64,000 nucleotides of DNA from Streptomyces coacervatus. Its GTDB lineage: Bacteria; Actinomycetota; Actinomycetes; Streptomycetales; Streptomycetaceae. The notes under the pieces were generated by a model. It saw nothing but the letters and a program-made list of their open reading frames with translations. It made no database searches and had not been told where the DNA came from. The number at the start of each line of letters is the position of its first letter. Position 1 is the first letter of the stretch. Position numbers and translations under genes: made by a program. Location of the stretch: NCBI RefSeq assembly GCF_029223485.1, contig NZ_JARHTP010000017.1, forward strand, positions 204,323 through 268,322, given 5' to 3'. Positions 50,524-59,320 of this stretch are shown here, one piece after another.

Positions 50524-53081
50524 GCACCCCGGCCGGGGACACTCCGGCCAGGGGCACCCGGGGCAGGGACACCCCCGGCAGGGGTACTCCGACCCGCGGC
50601 ACTCCGGCCTGGGCCGTGGACCTCTCCGTGGTCATCCCCGCCTTCGACGAGGAGGAGCGGCTCGGGCCCACCCTCGACGCCGTCACCGGCTATCTGCGCG
50701 AGAACGAGGGCCGCTGGGGCGAGTGGGAGGTCGTCGTCGCCGACGACGGGTCGACGGACACCACCCGTGACGTCGTCACGGGACGCCGGGACCCCCGCAT
50801 CCAGCTCGTCACCAGCCCCCGCAACCGCGGCAAGGGCAACGCCCTGCGCCTGGGCGTCGCCGCCTCCCGCGGACGGCGCGTGCTGGTCACGGACGCCGAT
50901 CTCGCGGCCCCGATCGAGGAGCTGGAACACCTCGACAAGGCGATCGGCGAGGGGAACGCGGCGGCGATCGGCTCCCGTTCCGTGCCCGGCGCGACGATCG
51001 GGGAACGCCAGCACCCGCTGCGCGAACTGCTGGGCCGCGCCGGGAACTTACTCATACGCCGTACGACGGTGCCCGGCATCCGGGACACCCAGTGCGGTTT
51101 CAAGCTCTTCGAGGGCGTCAAGGCCCGCGAGGCCTTCGCCGCCTCCCGGATCAACGGCTGGGGAATCGACGTGGAGGTGCTGCGTCACTTCCACCGCGCC
51201 GACTGGCAGGTCGCCGAGGTCCCGGTCCGCTGGTCCCACCGGCCCGGCTCGAAGCTGCGGCATCTGGACTACGTCCGGGTCCTCGCCGAACTGACCCGGC
51301 TGCGGGCCCGCTCCCTGCGCCCCGCCGACCTGTTCGCCGTCGCCCTCTTCCTGCTGATGGCGATGGCCCTGTACTCCGGCCGCCTGTTCGACCCGGACCA
51401 CCGCTATCTGCCCGACTCCCTCCAGGACCAGAACCAGTGGGAGTGGTTCTTCGCGGTCACGGCCGACAACCTCGCCCACCTCCGCAACCCGCTCTTCTCC
51501 GACCTGCAGGGCTTCCCCGACGGCGTGAACCTCATGGCCAACACGGTCATGCTCGGCCTCACCGTCCCCTTCGCCCCGCTCACCCTGCTCGCGGGACCGG
51601 CCGTCTCCCTCGCCGTCGTCATGGCTCTGGGCCTCGCCGCGACCGGGGTCGCCTGGTACTGGCTGATCGTGAAGCGGGTCGTACGGCGGCGGGCCGCTGC
51701 CTTCGTCGGAGCCTCGCTGGCGGCGTTTGCGCCGCCCATGGTCAGTCATGCCAATGCGCACCCGAACTTTGTGGTGCTGTTCATGATTCCGCTGATCATC
51801 GACCGTGCGGTGCGGTTGTGCTCCGCAGGGAGTGCCGATGTCGGCCGTCGGTCGTCTGCGGGGCCGTCGTGGCTTGTCGCGCAGTTCCCCGCGCCCCTGA
51901 AGGACGGGGTTGTGCTCGGGGTTATGGCCGCGTACCAAGTTTTTCTCGGCGAAGAGCCCCTGCTGCTCACGGCGATCGGGCTGGTGCTGTTCGCCGGCGC
52001 CTATGGCGTCGTACGCCGGGACGTGGCCAGGCAGGCCTGGCGGCCGTTGCTGCGTGGTCTGGCGGTTGCGGCTGCGGTCTGTCTTCCGATCGTTGCGTAT
52101 GCGCTGACCTGGCAGTTCTCCGGTCCGCAGAGCTACAGCCATATGCCGCACGGGGATAATTCGGGCAACAGTCCACTCGAGCTGCTCTCCTTCGCCGAGC
52201 GATCCCTGATCGCGGGCAACGCCCAGCGCGCGAACGCCCTCTCGCCCAACCCCACCGAGCAGAACGCCTTCTACGGCTGGCCGCTGGTGCTCCTCGCCTT
52301 CGCGATCGTCGTACGGCTGTGGGAGCACGCCCTGGTCAAGGCGCTGGCGGTCACGGCGGTCGGCGCGGCGTTGCTCTCGCTCGGCCCGAGGTTCCGTATC
52401 CCGATGACGGACAAGGTCTACCCGGGCCCCTGGGCGCTCCTCGCCAAACTCCCCCTGTTCGAGTCGGTCATCGAGGGACGGGTCGCGATGATCTGCGCCC
52501 CGGCGCTCGGCATGCTGCTCGCGCTGGCGCTGGACCGGCTGATGGCGACCCGCAACCTGGGCACGCAGTACGTCGGCCTGCTCGGCGTCTGCCTGGCCCT
52601 GCTCCCGCTGGTCCCGGCCCCGCTGAAAACGGTCGAACGCCCCGCGACGCCTGCCTTCTTCACCGACGGGGCGTGGCGGCCGTACGTCCGCAAGGGGGAG
52701 TCGCTCGTCACGGTGCCGCTGCCCGGCGCCGGCGACGCCCAGGCGCTGCACTGGCAGCAGCGGGCCGGCCTCGGCTTCAAGCTCCCCGGCGGCTACTTCA
52801 ACGGCCCCTACGGCGCCGACCGCATCGGCATCTACGGCGCCTCCCCCCGCTACACCTCCGACATGCTGAGTGACGTCCGCGACACCGGCGTGGTCCCGGA
52901 ACTCGGCAGGAACTGGCAGGCGCAGGCGCAGCGCGACTTCGCGTACTGGAAGGCGGGAGCCCTGGTCGTGGCCCCCGGGCTGCACGACGAGGCCCTCCGC
53001 AGGGCCGTTACCGAACTGGTGGGCCGACCCGGTAAGTGGGTGGCCGGGGTGTGGGTATGGGACTTGCACGATGGGAGCTGA
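50520..53081 (+). CDS. GT2 glycosyltransferase fused to a GT-C-like membrane domain
   Basis: 853 residues from ATG 50520. Residues 1-30 are a Thr-Pro-Ala-Arg-Gly repeat tail. About 35-265 is a dolichyl/polyprenyl-phosphate glycosyltransferase (GT2) domain: LSVVIPAFDEEERL, VVVADDGSTD, NRGKGNALRLGV, VLVTDADLAAP, and QCGFKLFEG. From about 285 to 750 there are about ten membrane helices typical of GT-C-like enzymes, with the loop FDPDHRYLPDSLQDQNQWEWFF. The C-terminal domain is extracytoplasmic. This joins lipid-linked sugar synthesis to sugar transfer in one chain. A TTA codon lies at 51048-51050, and a dispersed repeat interrupts the membrane part at 51850-51905. Confidence 0.83.
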   Translation: MSTPAGDTPARGTRGRDTPGRGTPTRGTPAWAVDLSVVIPAFDEEERLGPTLDAVTGYLRENEGRWGEWEVVVADDGSTDTTRDVVTGRRDPRIQLVTSPRNRGKGNALRLGVAASRGRRVLVTDADLAAPIEELEHLDKAIGEGNAAAIGSRSVPGATIGERQHPLRELLGRAGNLLIRRTTVPGIRDTQCGFKLFEGVKAREAFAASRINGWGIDVEVLRHFHRADWQVAEVPVRWSHRPGSKLRHLDYVRVLAELTRLRARSLRPADLFAVALFLLMAMALYSGRLFDPDHRYLPDSLQDQNQWEWFFAVTADNLAHLRNPLFSDLQGFPDGVNLMANTVMLGLTVPFAPLTLLAGPAVSLAVVMALGLAATGVAWYWLIVKRVVRRRAAAFVGASLAAFAPPMVSHANAHPNFVVLFMIPLIIDRAVRLCSAGSADVGRRSSAGPSWLVAQFPAPLKDGVVLGVMAAYQVFLGEEPLLLTAIGLVLFAGAYGVVRRDVARQAWRPLLRGLAVAAAVCLPIVAYALTWQFSGPQSYSHMPHGDNSGNSPLELLSFAERSLIAGNAQRANALSPNPTEQNAFYGWPLVLLAFAIVVRLWEHALVKALAVTAVGAALLSLGPRFRIPMTDKVYPGPWALLAKLPLFESVIEGRVAMICAPALGMLLALALDRLMATRNLGTQYVGLLGVCLALLPLVPAPLKTVERPATPAFFTDGAWRPYVRKGESLVTVPLPGAGDAQALHWQQRAGLGFKLPGGYFNGPYGADRIGIYGASPRYTSDMLSDVRDTGVVPELGRNWQAQAQRDFAYWKAGALVVAPGLHDEALRRAVTELVGRPGKWVAGVWVWDLHDGS
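51850..51905. repeat. Intragenic dispersed palindromic repeat, copy 1
   Basis: GTCGCGCAGTTCCCCGCGCC with flanking GTCTGCGG...GTGGCTTG, read in frame as SWLVAQFPAPLKD inside the membrane glycosyltransferase. The same element occurs at 56585-56640. I recognise it as a frequent Streptomyces element. Confidence 0.7.
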
Positions 53082-53788
53082 CCTGCCGCCATACCGATTA
53101 CCCTGCCTTGACCGACTTGCCGTGTGAGGAGCCCTCTTTGGCCTGTGACCTGTGGCTGGTACCGCTCGTCGACGTGTTGTGCCACACCCCCGACAATCCG
53201 TTCGCCGAGGAACTCGCGCAGTACAACAACGTGCTCGCCGCCGCCGGACTGCCGCCGGTGCCGGTGTACCAGTACATGCCGGGCCTGTCCGGCGAGGTCG
53301 CCCCGGTGGCCGGCTTCGACTACGACGCGCTGCACTTCCTGCGCCGCGTGTATCTGCTGCAGGTGTGCGGTCTGCCGGTGACGCCGGTCGACGAACTGGG
53401 CGGCGACTACGAGCAGTTGCTGGAGATGTTCGAGACGACGGCCCAGCAGTCGCACCTGGTCTGGCACTACGACCACGCGGGCGCCTACGTCCCGGTCGAC
53501 TTCCCCCAGCCCCTGTCCAACGACGAGCTCCTGGCCGGCGGCGGCCCGCTGGGGTCCGCCCAGGCCCTGCTGCGCGAACTGGAGTACGTGGCCCCGTCGA
53601 TCGGCATAGATCCGGCCAACCCGCCGACGCCGCCCGAGCCGCCGCGCGCCCCCACCGAGCTGGAGGAGCCCGCCGTCCCCGCGCCGTACGACCCCAGCCC
53701 CTTCGCCCGCGAGCGCCATGTGTGGCTCGGCCTGCACGCGGCGGCGACGCGGAGTCTGGCGCAGGGGTCGATGATCGTCTTCAGCTGA
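53057..53788 (+). CDS. Hypothetical soluble protein
   Basis: 243 residues from ATG 53057, overlapping the end of the glycosyltransferase gene by 25 nt. The sequence is compact and acidic: ACDLWLVPLVDVLCHTPDNPFAEELAQYN, DYDALHFLRRVYLLQVCGL, MFETTAQQSHLVWHYDHAGAYVPVDFPQPL. Pro-rich linker (PPTPPEPPRAPTELEEP) near 190-210, then a short tail. I know no domain. The overlap suggests it is co-expressed with the glycosyltransferase and might assist it. Confidence 0.7.
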   Translation: MGLARWELTCRHTDYPALTDLPCEEPSLACDLWLVPLVDVLCHTPDNPFAEELAQYNNVLAAAGLPPVPVYQYMPGLSGEVAPVAGFDYDALHFLRRVYLLQVCGLPVTPVDELGGDYEQLLEMFETTAQQSHLVWHYDHAGAYVPVDFPQPLSNDELLAGGGPLGSAQALLRELEYVAPSIGIDPANPPTPPEPPRAPTELEEPAVPAPYDPSPFARERHVWLGLHAAATRSLAQGSMIVFS

Positions 53789-53810
53789 GGCCCGTGGGGA
53801 GCCTGAGCGG

Positions 53811-54293
53811 TCAGACGCTGGGCAGGGCGCCGAGCAGCGCGCCCGTGAGCAGCACGATGTACGCGCCGACCGTGACCGTCGTCGTCGCCAGCAGCGTGGC
53901 GCGCGGCGGCTGGCGGACCAGCTGGTAGGCGATCAGGCCGGGCACGATGTAGCCGAGCGTCTGGTGGCTGAAGAGGTACGGGAACTGATGCTGCAGGGCC
54001 AGATACAGCGCCCCCTGGATCAGCACACCGCACATCACCACGGCCGCGAACAGCCGCTTGCCGTAAAGGATCACGAGGCGCTGCATCAGCCGGGTGCAGC
54101 CGTACGTCACCACGCTCACGCCGAGCACCATCACGAACAGCCGCCAGTCCCCGACCAGGGCCAGCGCCAGCCAGCCGGGGGTGATCATGCCGCCGGGCGA
54201 GAGGTTGGTGGTCAGGTAGCAGATCAGCGAGAAGAACAGGCCGAGTGCGATGCCGATCGCGGCCATGTCGGGGCTGAGGTCGACGGGGGTCAC
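53811..54293 (-). CDS. pgsC: Poly-gamma-glutamate synthesis protein PgsC/CapC
   Basis: 160 residues; ATG 54293 overlaps the pgsB stop by 4 nt. Five to six membrane helices (AAIGIALGLFFSLICYLTT; GWLALALVGDWRLFVMVLGVSVV; LGYIVPGLIAYQLVRQPPRATLLATTTVTVGAYIVLLTGALLG) with the TTNLSPGGMITPGWLAL region typical of CapC. With PgsB it forms the membrane synthase that polymerises glutamate. The 22-nt gap to the opposing hypothetical gene has no structure. Confidence 0.88.
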   Translation of the reverse strand: MTPVDLSPDMAAIGIALGLFFSLICYLTTNLSPGGMITPGWLALALVGDWRLFVMVLGVSVVTYGCTRLMQRLVILYGKRLFAAVVMCGVLIQGALYLALQHQFPYLFSHQTLGYIVPGLIAYQLVRQPPRATLLATTTVTVGAYIVLLTGALLGALPSV

Positions 54294-55528
54294 AGGGCGT
54301 TTTCTCCGTTGTGTCCGTTGTGTTCGTTGGCGGGGAGGGTGACGGCGTCGGCCGGGGGGAGCTTCGCGAGCCGCTCCAGGAGGCGCTCGCCCTGGCCGTG
54401 GATGTTGCCGATGGCCACCAAGGAGGAGTCGGGGCCGAGGGCGGCGAGCAGGTCGGTGGTGAGGGCGTCGGGGTCGCGGTCGTCGCCGCCGAGGTCGACG
54501 ACGCGTCCGCCCCAGGCGGCGGGGATGCCGTCGCGGGCGCTCTTGGTGGGGTGGCCGATCAGGAAGACGGTGTCGGGGGCGAGATCGGGGATGATCTGAC
54601 CCATCTGGCCGTTGCGTTCGACACGGTCGGGACGGCAGTTGATGACGACGTTGAGCGGGCGGCCGATCGCGCCCAGGTCGAGGAGCTGGTTGACGTTCAT
54701 CAGCGTCGACTCGGGGTCGTTGGCCGCGAAGACATTGGCGAAGCGCAGCTCGCTGCCGTCCGGGGTGCGGTACCGCTCGACGGAGAGCACCCCCGGGTCC
54801 GGCGGGGCGTCGTACATGCCCTGCAGGGCCGTCTTCCGCTCCACGCCGAGGAGTTCCGCGACGGTGAGCGCAATGGCGACGTTCTCCTTGAAGGTGAACC
54901 AGGAGAATCCGCGCAGTTCCTCGTCGGTGACGGTGTCCGGGTCGGCGTAGATCAGTTCGCAGTCACGGGCGGCGGCCTCCTGCTGGAGGATGTGCAGCCG
55001 GTCGCGTTCGGCGGTGACGCAGATGCCGCCGACGGGCATCGAGCGGGACAGCGAGCGGGCCACGTCGTCCAGGGTCGGTCCCATCTCGGCGAGATGGTCC
55101 TCGCGGACGTTGCACAGCACGCCGATCGTGGAGCGGATCAGCTTGGTCTGGTTGACCTCCTGGAGGGCGGGCATGACGGCCATGCACTCGATGACCAGGG
55201 CCTCGGGCCCGTAGACGGCCGCGCGGCGCACGATGCCGATCTGCTCGACGACGTTGGCGATGCCGAACTTGCGGAAGACGGGTTCCTCGGTGGCGTCGGG
55301 GTGGATGAAGCGGGCGGCCGTGCCGGTGGTCTTGGCGACGGTCGTCAGGCCGCCGCCGCGCAGGGCGCCCGCGCACAGGCGGGTGATGGAGGACTTGCCG
55401 CGGATGCCGTTGACCAGCACCCGCTGGGGTATCGCGTCGAGGTTCGCGTAGTGCCTGCGCTGCTCGACGATTCCGGCGGCCAGCAGGCCGAGGCAGCCTA
55501 CGAAGAAAACGCTGAAGAGGAAGACCAT
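54290..55528 (-). CDS. pgsB: Poly-gamma-glutamate synthase PgsB/CapB
   Basis: 412 residues. An N-terminal membrane anchor (VFLFSVFFVGCLGLLAAGIVE) is followed by a Mur-ligase-type ATPase: GIRGKSSITRLCAGALR (P-loop), KTTGTAARFIHPD, EQIGIVRRAAVYGPEALVIECMAV, NVREDHLAEMG and AIGNIHGQGERLLERL. It activates glutamate as an amide-ligase substrate. The gene overlaps the 3' end of the upstream sensor-like gene by 31 nt. PgsA/CapA, the usual third subunit, is not found in this operon or the window. Confidence 0.92.
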   Translation of the reverse strand: MVFLFSVFFVGCLGLLAAGIVEQRRHYANLDAIPQRVLVNGIRGKSSITRLCAGALRGGGLTTVAKTTGTAARFIHPDATEEPVFRKFGIANVVEQIGIVRRAAVYGPEALVIECMAVMPALQEVNQTKLIRSTIGVLCNVREDHLAEMGPTLDDVARSLSRSMPVGGICVTAERDRLHILQQEAAARDCELIYADPDTVTDEELRGFSWFTFKENVAIALTVAELLGVERKTALQGMYDAPPDPGVLSVERYRTPDGSELRFANVFAANDPESTLMNVNQLLDLGAIGRPLNVVINCRPDRVERNGQMGQIIPDLAPDTVFLIGHPTKSARDGIPAAWGGRVVDLGGDDRDPDALTTDLLAALGPDSSLVAIGNIHGQGERLLERLAKLPPADAVTLPANEHNGHNGENAL

Positions 55529-57681
55529 GACCCTGCTTCTCGGTGTGCTTCTCGTGCTTCGCGGTGTGCTTCCGGGCGTGCATCGCGATCTGCGGGTGGG
55601 GGTGGGAGCGGGGGTTCGGGTGCGGGTGCCGCGGCCAGTTGCTGCCGGATGAGTTCGAGGCTGCGGGCGACGGAGCCGACCTCGTCGTGGTGGACCGGGT
55701 AGATCACCGCGGTGCGGTCGCCGCCCGCCAGGGCCTGCGCCGAGCGGTCGAGGGCACGCAGCGGGCGCAGCACGGTCAGCTCCAGCCAGCCGAGACCGAG
55801 CCCGGCGGCCGCGAGGGCGAGCAGGGCGGCGAGTTCGGCGTGCCGCTCGGTCTCGTACGCGGCCAGGCGGGTCCAGGACAGCGGCTTGTGGGTGACGACC
55901 CGCCAGCCCAGGCCCTCGACGGCTTTCGCGCCCTTGACCTGGGCGGTGGCGGCGAGGGTGCGGCCGCCGGGCGCCGGTGGTGAACGGAAGGCTATGAAGC
56001 CCTGGTTGGAGGCGATGATCCGGCCGCTCGGGTCGACCAGCCAGGACCGGCCGAGCCCGGAGCGGGTCAGTACGCCGTTGAAGGCGTCCGGCGTGAGCTC
56101 GCCGACCAGCTTGCGGGTGCCGTCGCCGACGGGGACGACGGCCGCCGCCACCGGCACCCTGCCGCTGCGGTTCAGCTGGAGCACGGCGGTCCCGCCCGGC
56201 TTCACCTTGGCCAGCGCGGACCTGCGGTCGATGTCGAGCGGATGGTGGCCGGACCGGGCCAGGATCCTGCCGTCGCGGTTCACGAGGTAGAGCGAGCGCC
56301 AGGCGCCGTGCCGGGGCCGTGCGTCGTCGAGGACGTCGCCGACGCGGGTACCTGCGGTGAGCTTGGCGATGGAGGTCAGGTCGGCCACCGTCTCGCCGAG
56401 GGTGCGGCGGATTCGGTCGGCGGCGGCCTGTGTGCGGTCGCGTTGGTCGCGGGCGGCCTGTGGGGGGACGTATTGGCCGCCTTGGCCGTGGCCGGCCAGG
56501 GGCAGGGCTACGGCCCAGGTGGCTATTAGGGTTGCGCAGCCCGCCAGAACTAGCCGTAGCGTGCTGCGATATGCCGTCTTTTGTCTGCGGCTTCGCTGTG
56601 GCTGGTCGCGCAGTTCCCCGCGCCCCTTCAGGGCGCGCACCGACTCGGCGGTTTCACCGCGCAGTTGCCGCCTCAGCGACTCCAGCGCCCCCGCTATCCG
56701 CGCCGCCTCTCCGCGCGCCCGCACGGACACCGGACGCGCCAGTTCTCCGCGGGCCACGCGCCGGGCCTCCTGATGGAGGGTGAGCAGCGGGCGCTGGACG
56801 TAGCGCACCAGCAGCCATGTCACGAGGAGCGCCACGGCGAGGAGTGCGCCCGCCGCGCCGAGGCCCCGCAGCCGGTCGTCGCCGACGGCGGTTCCGGCGG
56901 GCACCGGTACCACGGTCGAGACGGTCAGGCCGAGGTCCCGTACGTGGGGGCCTGCCGGCACCTCCCCGCGGCCGATGACGTAGTAGCGATGGCCCGCGCG
57001 CCGTACGTCGCCGCGGCCGTCCTGTACGGCCTTGCGCAGACCGGCGTCGGCCGCGTGCGGTCCGGACGCCAGGACGGTGCGGCCCTGTGCGTCGGTGACG
57101 TAGGCGCTGCGGCCGCCGTACTGGTCCGGCAGCCGCAGCGGCCCGGACGCGACGATCAACTGCCTTGTGCCGTCGGCCCGTTCCAGCCGGGCGGCGGACA
57201 CCAGCCGGGGTGCGCCCGAGGCGCCGCCGACGAGGCGGGAGCCCGGCTCGTCCGGGTCGAGGCCGTCCAGCGGTATGTGCTCCCCGCGGGACGCGAGCAG
57301 CCGGCCCGAGTCGGCGTCCACGACCGCGAGTCCGCGCCACTTGCCGTAAGCGGTTGCGAGGGAGGCCAGCACGGCGCCCGGGGACTTGCGCCCACCCCGC
57401 TCCAGCAGGGAGACGGCGTCGTGCAGATCCGCCGAACTCTGCTCCAGGGAAGCGCCCAGAGAGCGCGCGGAATCGACCGCGATATCTCCCTGTGAATCGA
57501 CGATCGCACGTGAAACTGCCTGGTCGTCAGAGTTCCCGACCGTGAACGAAGTAAGACAGCAAACGGTTACCAACAAAGTCAGAAGAACCGCTACGGGAGG
57601 CCGGACACCGCCGAGCAACGGCATGTCCACACGCCTTCGCCGCAGCAGGCGTCGGCGACGGGCAGGCCCGACTGCCTGCAT
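55498..57681 (-). CDS. HAMP-domain membrane protein with paired sensor (Cache-like) domains, no output domain
   Basis: 727 residues from ATG 57681 (AGGAGTG upstream). Two copies of a membrane helix, extracytoplasmic sensor region, membrane helix, HAMP arrangement: helix 1 (PPVAVLLTLLVTVCCLTSF), sensor at about 55-270 (VVDADSGRLLASRGEHIPL; AYVTDAQGRTVLASGPH), helix 2 with HAMP-like RPLLTLHQEARRVARGELARPVSV, then a basic linker with a dispersed repeat, helix 3, sensor 2 (YLVNRDGRILARSGHHPL; WLVDPSGRIIASNQGF), helix 4 and HAMP (RPLRALDRSAQALAGGDRTAV). It ends after HAMP, without kinase, cyclase or chemotaxis domain. It sits at the head of the pgsBC operon and may be a regulatory or structural subunit of that system. 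Confidence 0.78.
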   Translation of the reverse strand: MQAVGPARRRRLLRRRRVDMPLLGGVRPPVAVLLTLLVTVCCLTSFTVGNSDDQAVSRAIVDSQGDIAVDSARSLGASLEQSSADLHDAVSLLERGGRKSPGAVLASLATAYGKWRGLAVVDADSGRLLASRGEHIPLDGLDPDEPGSRLVGGASGAPRLVSAARLERADGTRQLIVASGPLRLPDQYGGRSAYVTDAQGRTVLASGPHAADAGLRKAVQDGRGDVRRAGHRYYVIGRGEVPAGPHVRDLGLTVSTVVPVPAGTAVGDDRLRGLGAAGALLAVALLVTWLLVRYVQRPLLTLHQEARRVARGELARPVSVRARGEAARIAGALESLRRQLRGETAESVRALKGRGELRDQPQRSRRQKTAYRSTLRLVLAGCATLIATWAVALPLAGHGQGGQYVPPQAARDQRDRTQAAADRIRRTLGETVADLTSIAKLTAGTRVGDVLDDARPRHGAWRSLYLVNRDGRILARSGHHPLDIDRRSALAKVKPGGTAVLQLNRSGRVPVAAAVVPVGDGTRKLVGELTPDAFNGVLTRSGLGRSWLVDPSGRIIASNQGFIAFRSPPAPGGRTLAATAQVKGAKAVEGLGWRVVTHKPLSWTRLAAYETERHAELAALLALAAAGLGLGWLELTVLRPLRALDRSAQALAGGDRTAVIYPVHHDEVGSVARSLELIRQQLAAAPAPEPPLPPPPADRDARPEAHREAREAHREAGSWSSSSAFSS
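56585..56640. repeat. Intragenic dispersed palindromic repeat, copy 2
   Basis: GTCGCGCAGTTCCCCGCGCC with flanking TTGTCTGCGG and GTGGCTG, read on the other strand as the basic linker KGRGELRDQPQ between the two halves of the sensor protein. Same element as at 51850-51905. Confidence 0.7.
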
Positions 57682-57867
57682 GAAATCACTCCTGAGTGGG
57701 GGACCAGAAGGGCAGGTGAAATTCCCGAACCGAAAGGCTCGGCAAGCGACCTGCAAGACGAGGGAGGAGGCGAGCAGGTTCATCAACATCAGCAAATTAA
57801 TGCTCGGTTGACGCTGTGATCGACCCCACGCCATTCAGAGGCAACCAGGGTCTACGCTCGGCGCATC

Positions 57868-58839
57868 ATGCAATTCGAGAGCGAATTTCAGCCACGCCGC
57901 CGCACCCTTCTGATCGCCCTCGGTGTGGTGGGCGCGGCGGCCGCCGTACCGACGACGTACGCCCTGCTCTCCCGGGAACCCCCCACCACCCCGAAGCTCC
58001 ACCTCACCGAGGAACTCCGCGAGTACGTCGATCACTTCCCCCGCGACGGCGGCTACCGCACCCCCACCGGCAGCGAACGCACGGCCGTCGCCGACGCCGT
58101 GGCAGCCACACTGCGGGGCGATCGGGGCAATCGCTCCGTCGCCGCGCAGCAGCAGCAGCAGCTACAACACATCGACTACCGCCTGACGAGGCATCAACTG
58201 GCTGGCTCCGGCCGCGAGGTGGCCGAAATCGCCGAGCCGACCGAGCACATGACGGGAACGGGCCGCGGCTGGGGCCGGGTCTACGTGGACCTCAGCGCCC
58301 CGGTCCGCTGGAGCGTCCAGGTCCCGCACCCCCGCTCCGACCTGCACACCGAACTGATCGGCGCCGACCTGTTCGCCCGCGTCCCCGGTGGCGTGCTCGT
58401 CCTCGCCGGTGCGCCCCGCGACGCCGCCGCGGGCCGTACGGCCGACATGGCCCATCGCAGCCGTACGGTCTTCAACGCGGTGTGCGACGCCCTGGTCGGC
58501 CGACGCGTCCCCGCCCTCCAGGTGCACGGCTTCGCCGACGCCAGCTCCCCCGGCCACGACGTGGTGCTCTCGACGGGCCCCGCCGGACGCACCCCGACGG
58601 CCGTCGCGGCGGCCGACCGGATCGCGGCACAGGGCTTCGAGGTCTGCCGGGCCTGGTCGAGCGACTCCGGCGACTGCGGCGGGCTGGAGGGCAGGACCAA
58701 CGTCCAGGCCGGTGCGGCGGCCGACCTGGGCGTGGACTTCCTGCACGTGGAGAACAGCTACCGCCTCCGCTCCGACCCGGCGGCCCGGACCCGTCTGGTC
58801 ACGGCGCTCGCCGAGGTCGCACGGGCCTGGTCGGGCTGA
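57868..58839 (+). CDS. Hypothetical exported protein
   Basis: 323 residues from ATG 57868; TACGCT (57853-57858) 9 nt upstream and no ribosome site suggest a near-leaderless transcript. N-terminus QPRRRTLLIALGVVGAAAAVPTTYALLSR resembles a Tat/Sec signal-anchor. Then an alpha/beta-looking domain (RVYVDLSAPVRWSVQVPHP; VLVLAGAPRDAAAGRTADMAHRS; LQVHGFADASSPGHDVVLSTGPAG; AADRIAAQGFEVCRAWSSDSGDCGGLEG) with VHG and VEN motifs. I do not recognise the fold; a hydrolase-like or phosphatase-like activity is possible. Divergent from the sensor gene at 57681. Confidence 0.68.
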   Translation: MQFESEFQPRRRTLLIALGVVGAAAAVPTTYALLSREPPTTPKLHLTEELREYVDHFPRDGGYRTPTGSERTAVADAVAATLRGDRGNRSVAAQQQQQLQHIDYRLTRHQLAGSGREVAEIAEPTEHMTGTGRGWGRVYVDLSAPVRWSVQVPHPRSDLHTELIGADLFARVPGGVLVLAGAPRDAAAGRTADMAHRSRTVFNAVCDALVGRRVPALQVHGFADASSPGHDVVLSTGPAGRTPTAVAAADRIAAQGFEVCRAWSSDSGDCGGLEGRTNVQAGAAADLGVDFLHVENSYRLRSDPAARTRLVTALAEVARAWSG

Positions 58840-58885
58840 CTGCACGCGATCGGTGCAGCTGTCATCGCAGCTTTGAGTGCAGCCG

Positions 58886-59176
58886 TCAGTGCAGCTGCGA
58901 GAGCCCCTTCTGGACGTCCTCCAGGTTCATCAGCGGGGTGTAGGAGATCTTGGCGTCGAGGTTGAGGAAGAACGGCTCGCTGATCACCGGCATCTGCGAG
59001 ACGTCCTTCAGGTCGAAGACCAGGAAGGCCGTGCGGTCGCCCTCGTCGGCGGTGAAGTAGGCCGCTTCCGGCTTGATCTGCTCCACCGACTCCTGGATCA
59101 GCTTCCCCAGGGTGCCGTTGCGGATGGCCTCGTTCGACTTCTCCGTCTCCATGTTCACCTTGAGCAGTACACGCAT
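58886..59176 (-). CDS. Small conserved hypothetical protein
   Basis: 96 residues from ATG 59176 (GAAGGTGA 6-7 nt upstream); the frame is open to 59464 but has no better start. Sequence MRVLLKVNMETEKSNEAIRN, then LIQESVEQIKPEAAYFTADEGDRTAFLVFDLKDVSQMPVISEPFF and a short tail. The alternation fits a small ferredoxin-like or dimeric alpha/beta-barrel fold. Function unknown. The 46-nt gap to the converging gene at 58839 has repeated GTGCAGC words but no clear terminator. Confidence 0.7.
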   Translation of the reverse strand: MRVLLKVNMETEKSNEAIRNGTLGKLIQESVEQIKPEAAYFTADEGDRTAFLVFDLKDVSQMPVISEPFFLNLDAKISYTPLMNLEDVQKGLSQLH

Positions 59177-59320
59177 CGCACTCACCTTCTTCTGGTCGAC
59201 GACGCACGTGCACAACTTCACCGTATGCCCGGTATGCGGCCACTGCCCTGCTGTGTCCAGTCGGTACTCCCCCGGTAGCAGAGCGGATGCATCCACGCGT
59301 GCGACGCGGCGCGCACGGGC

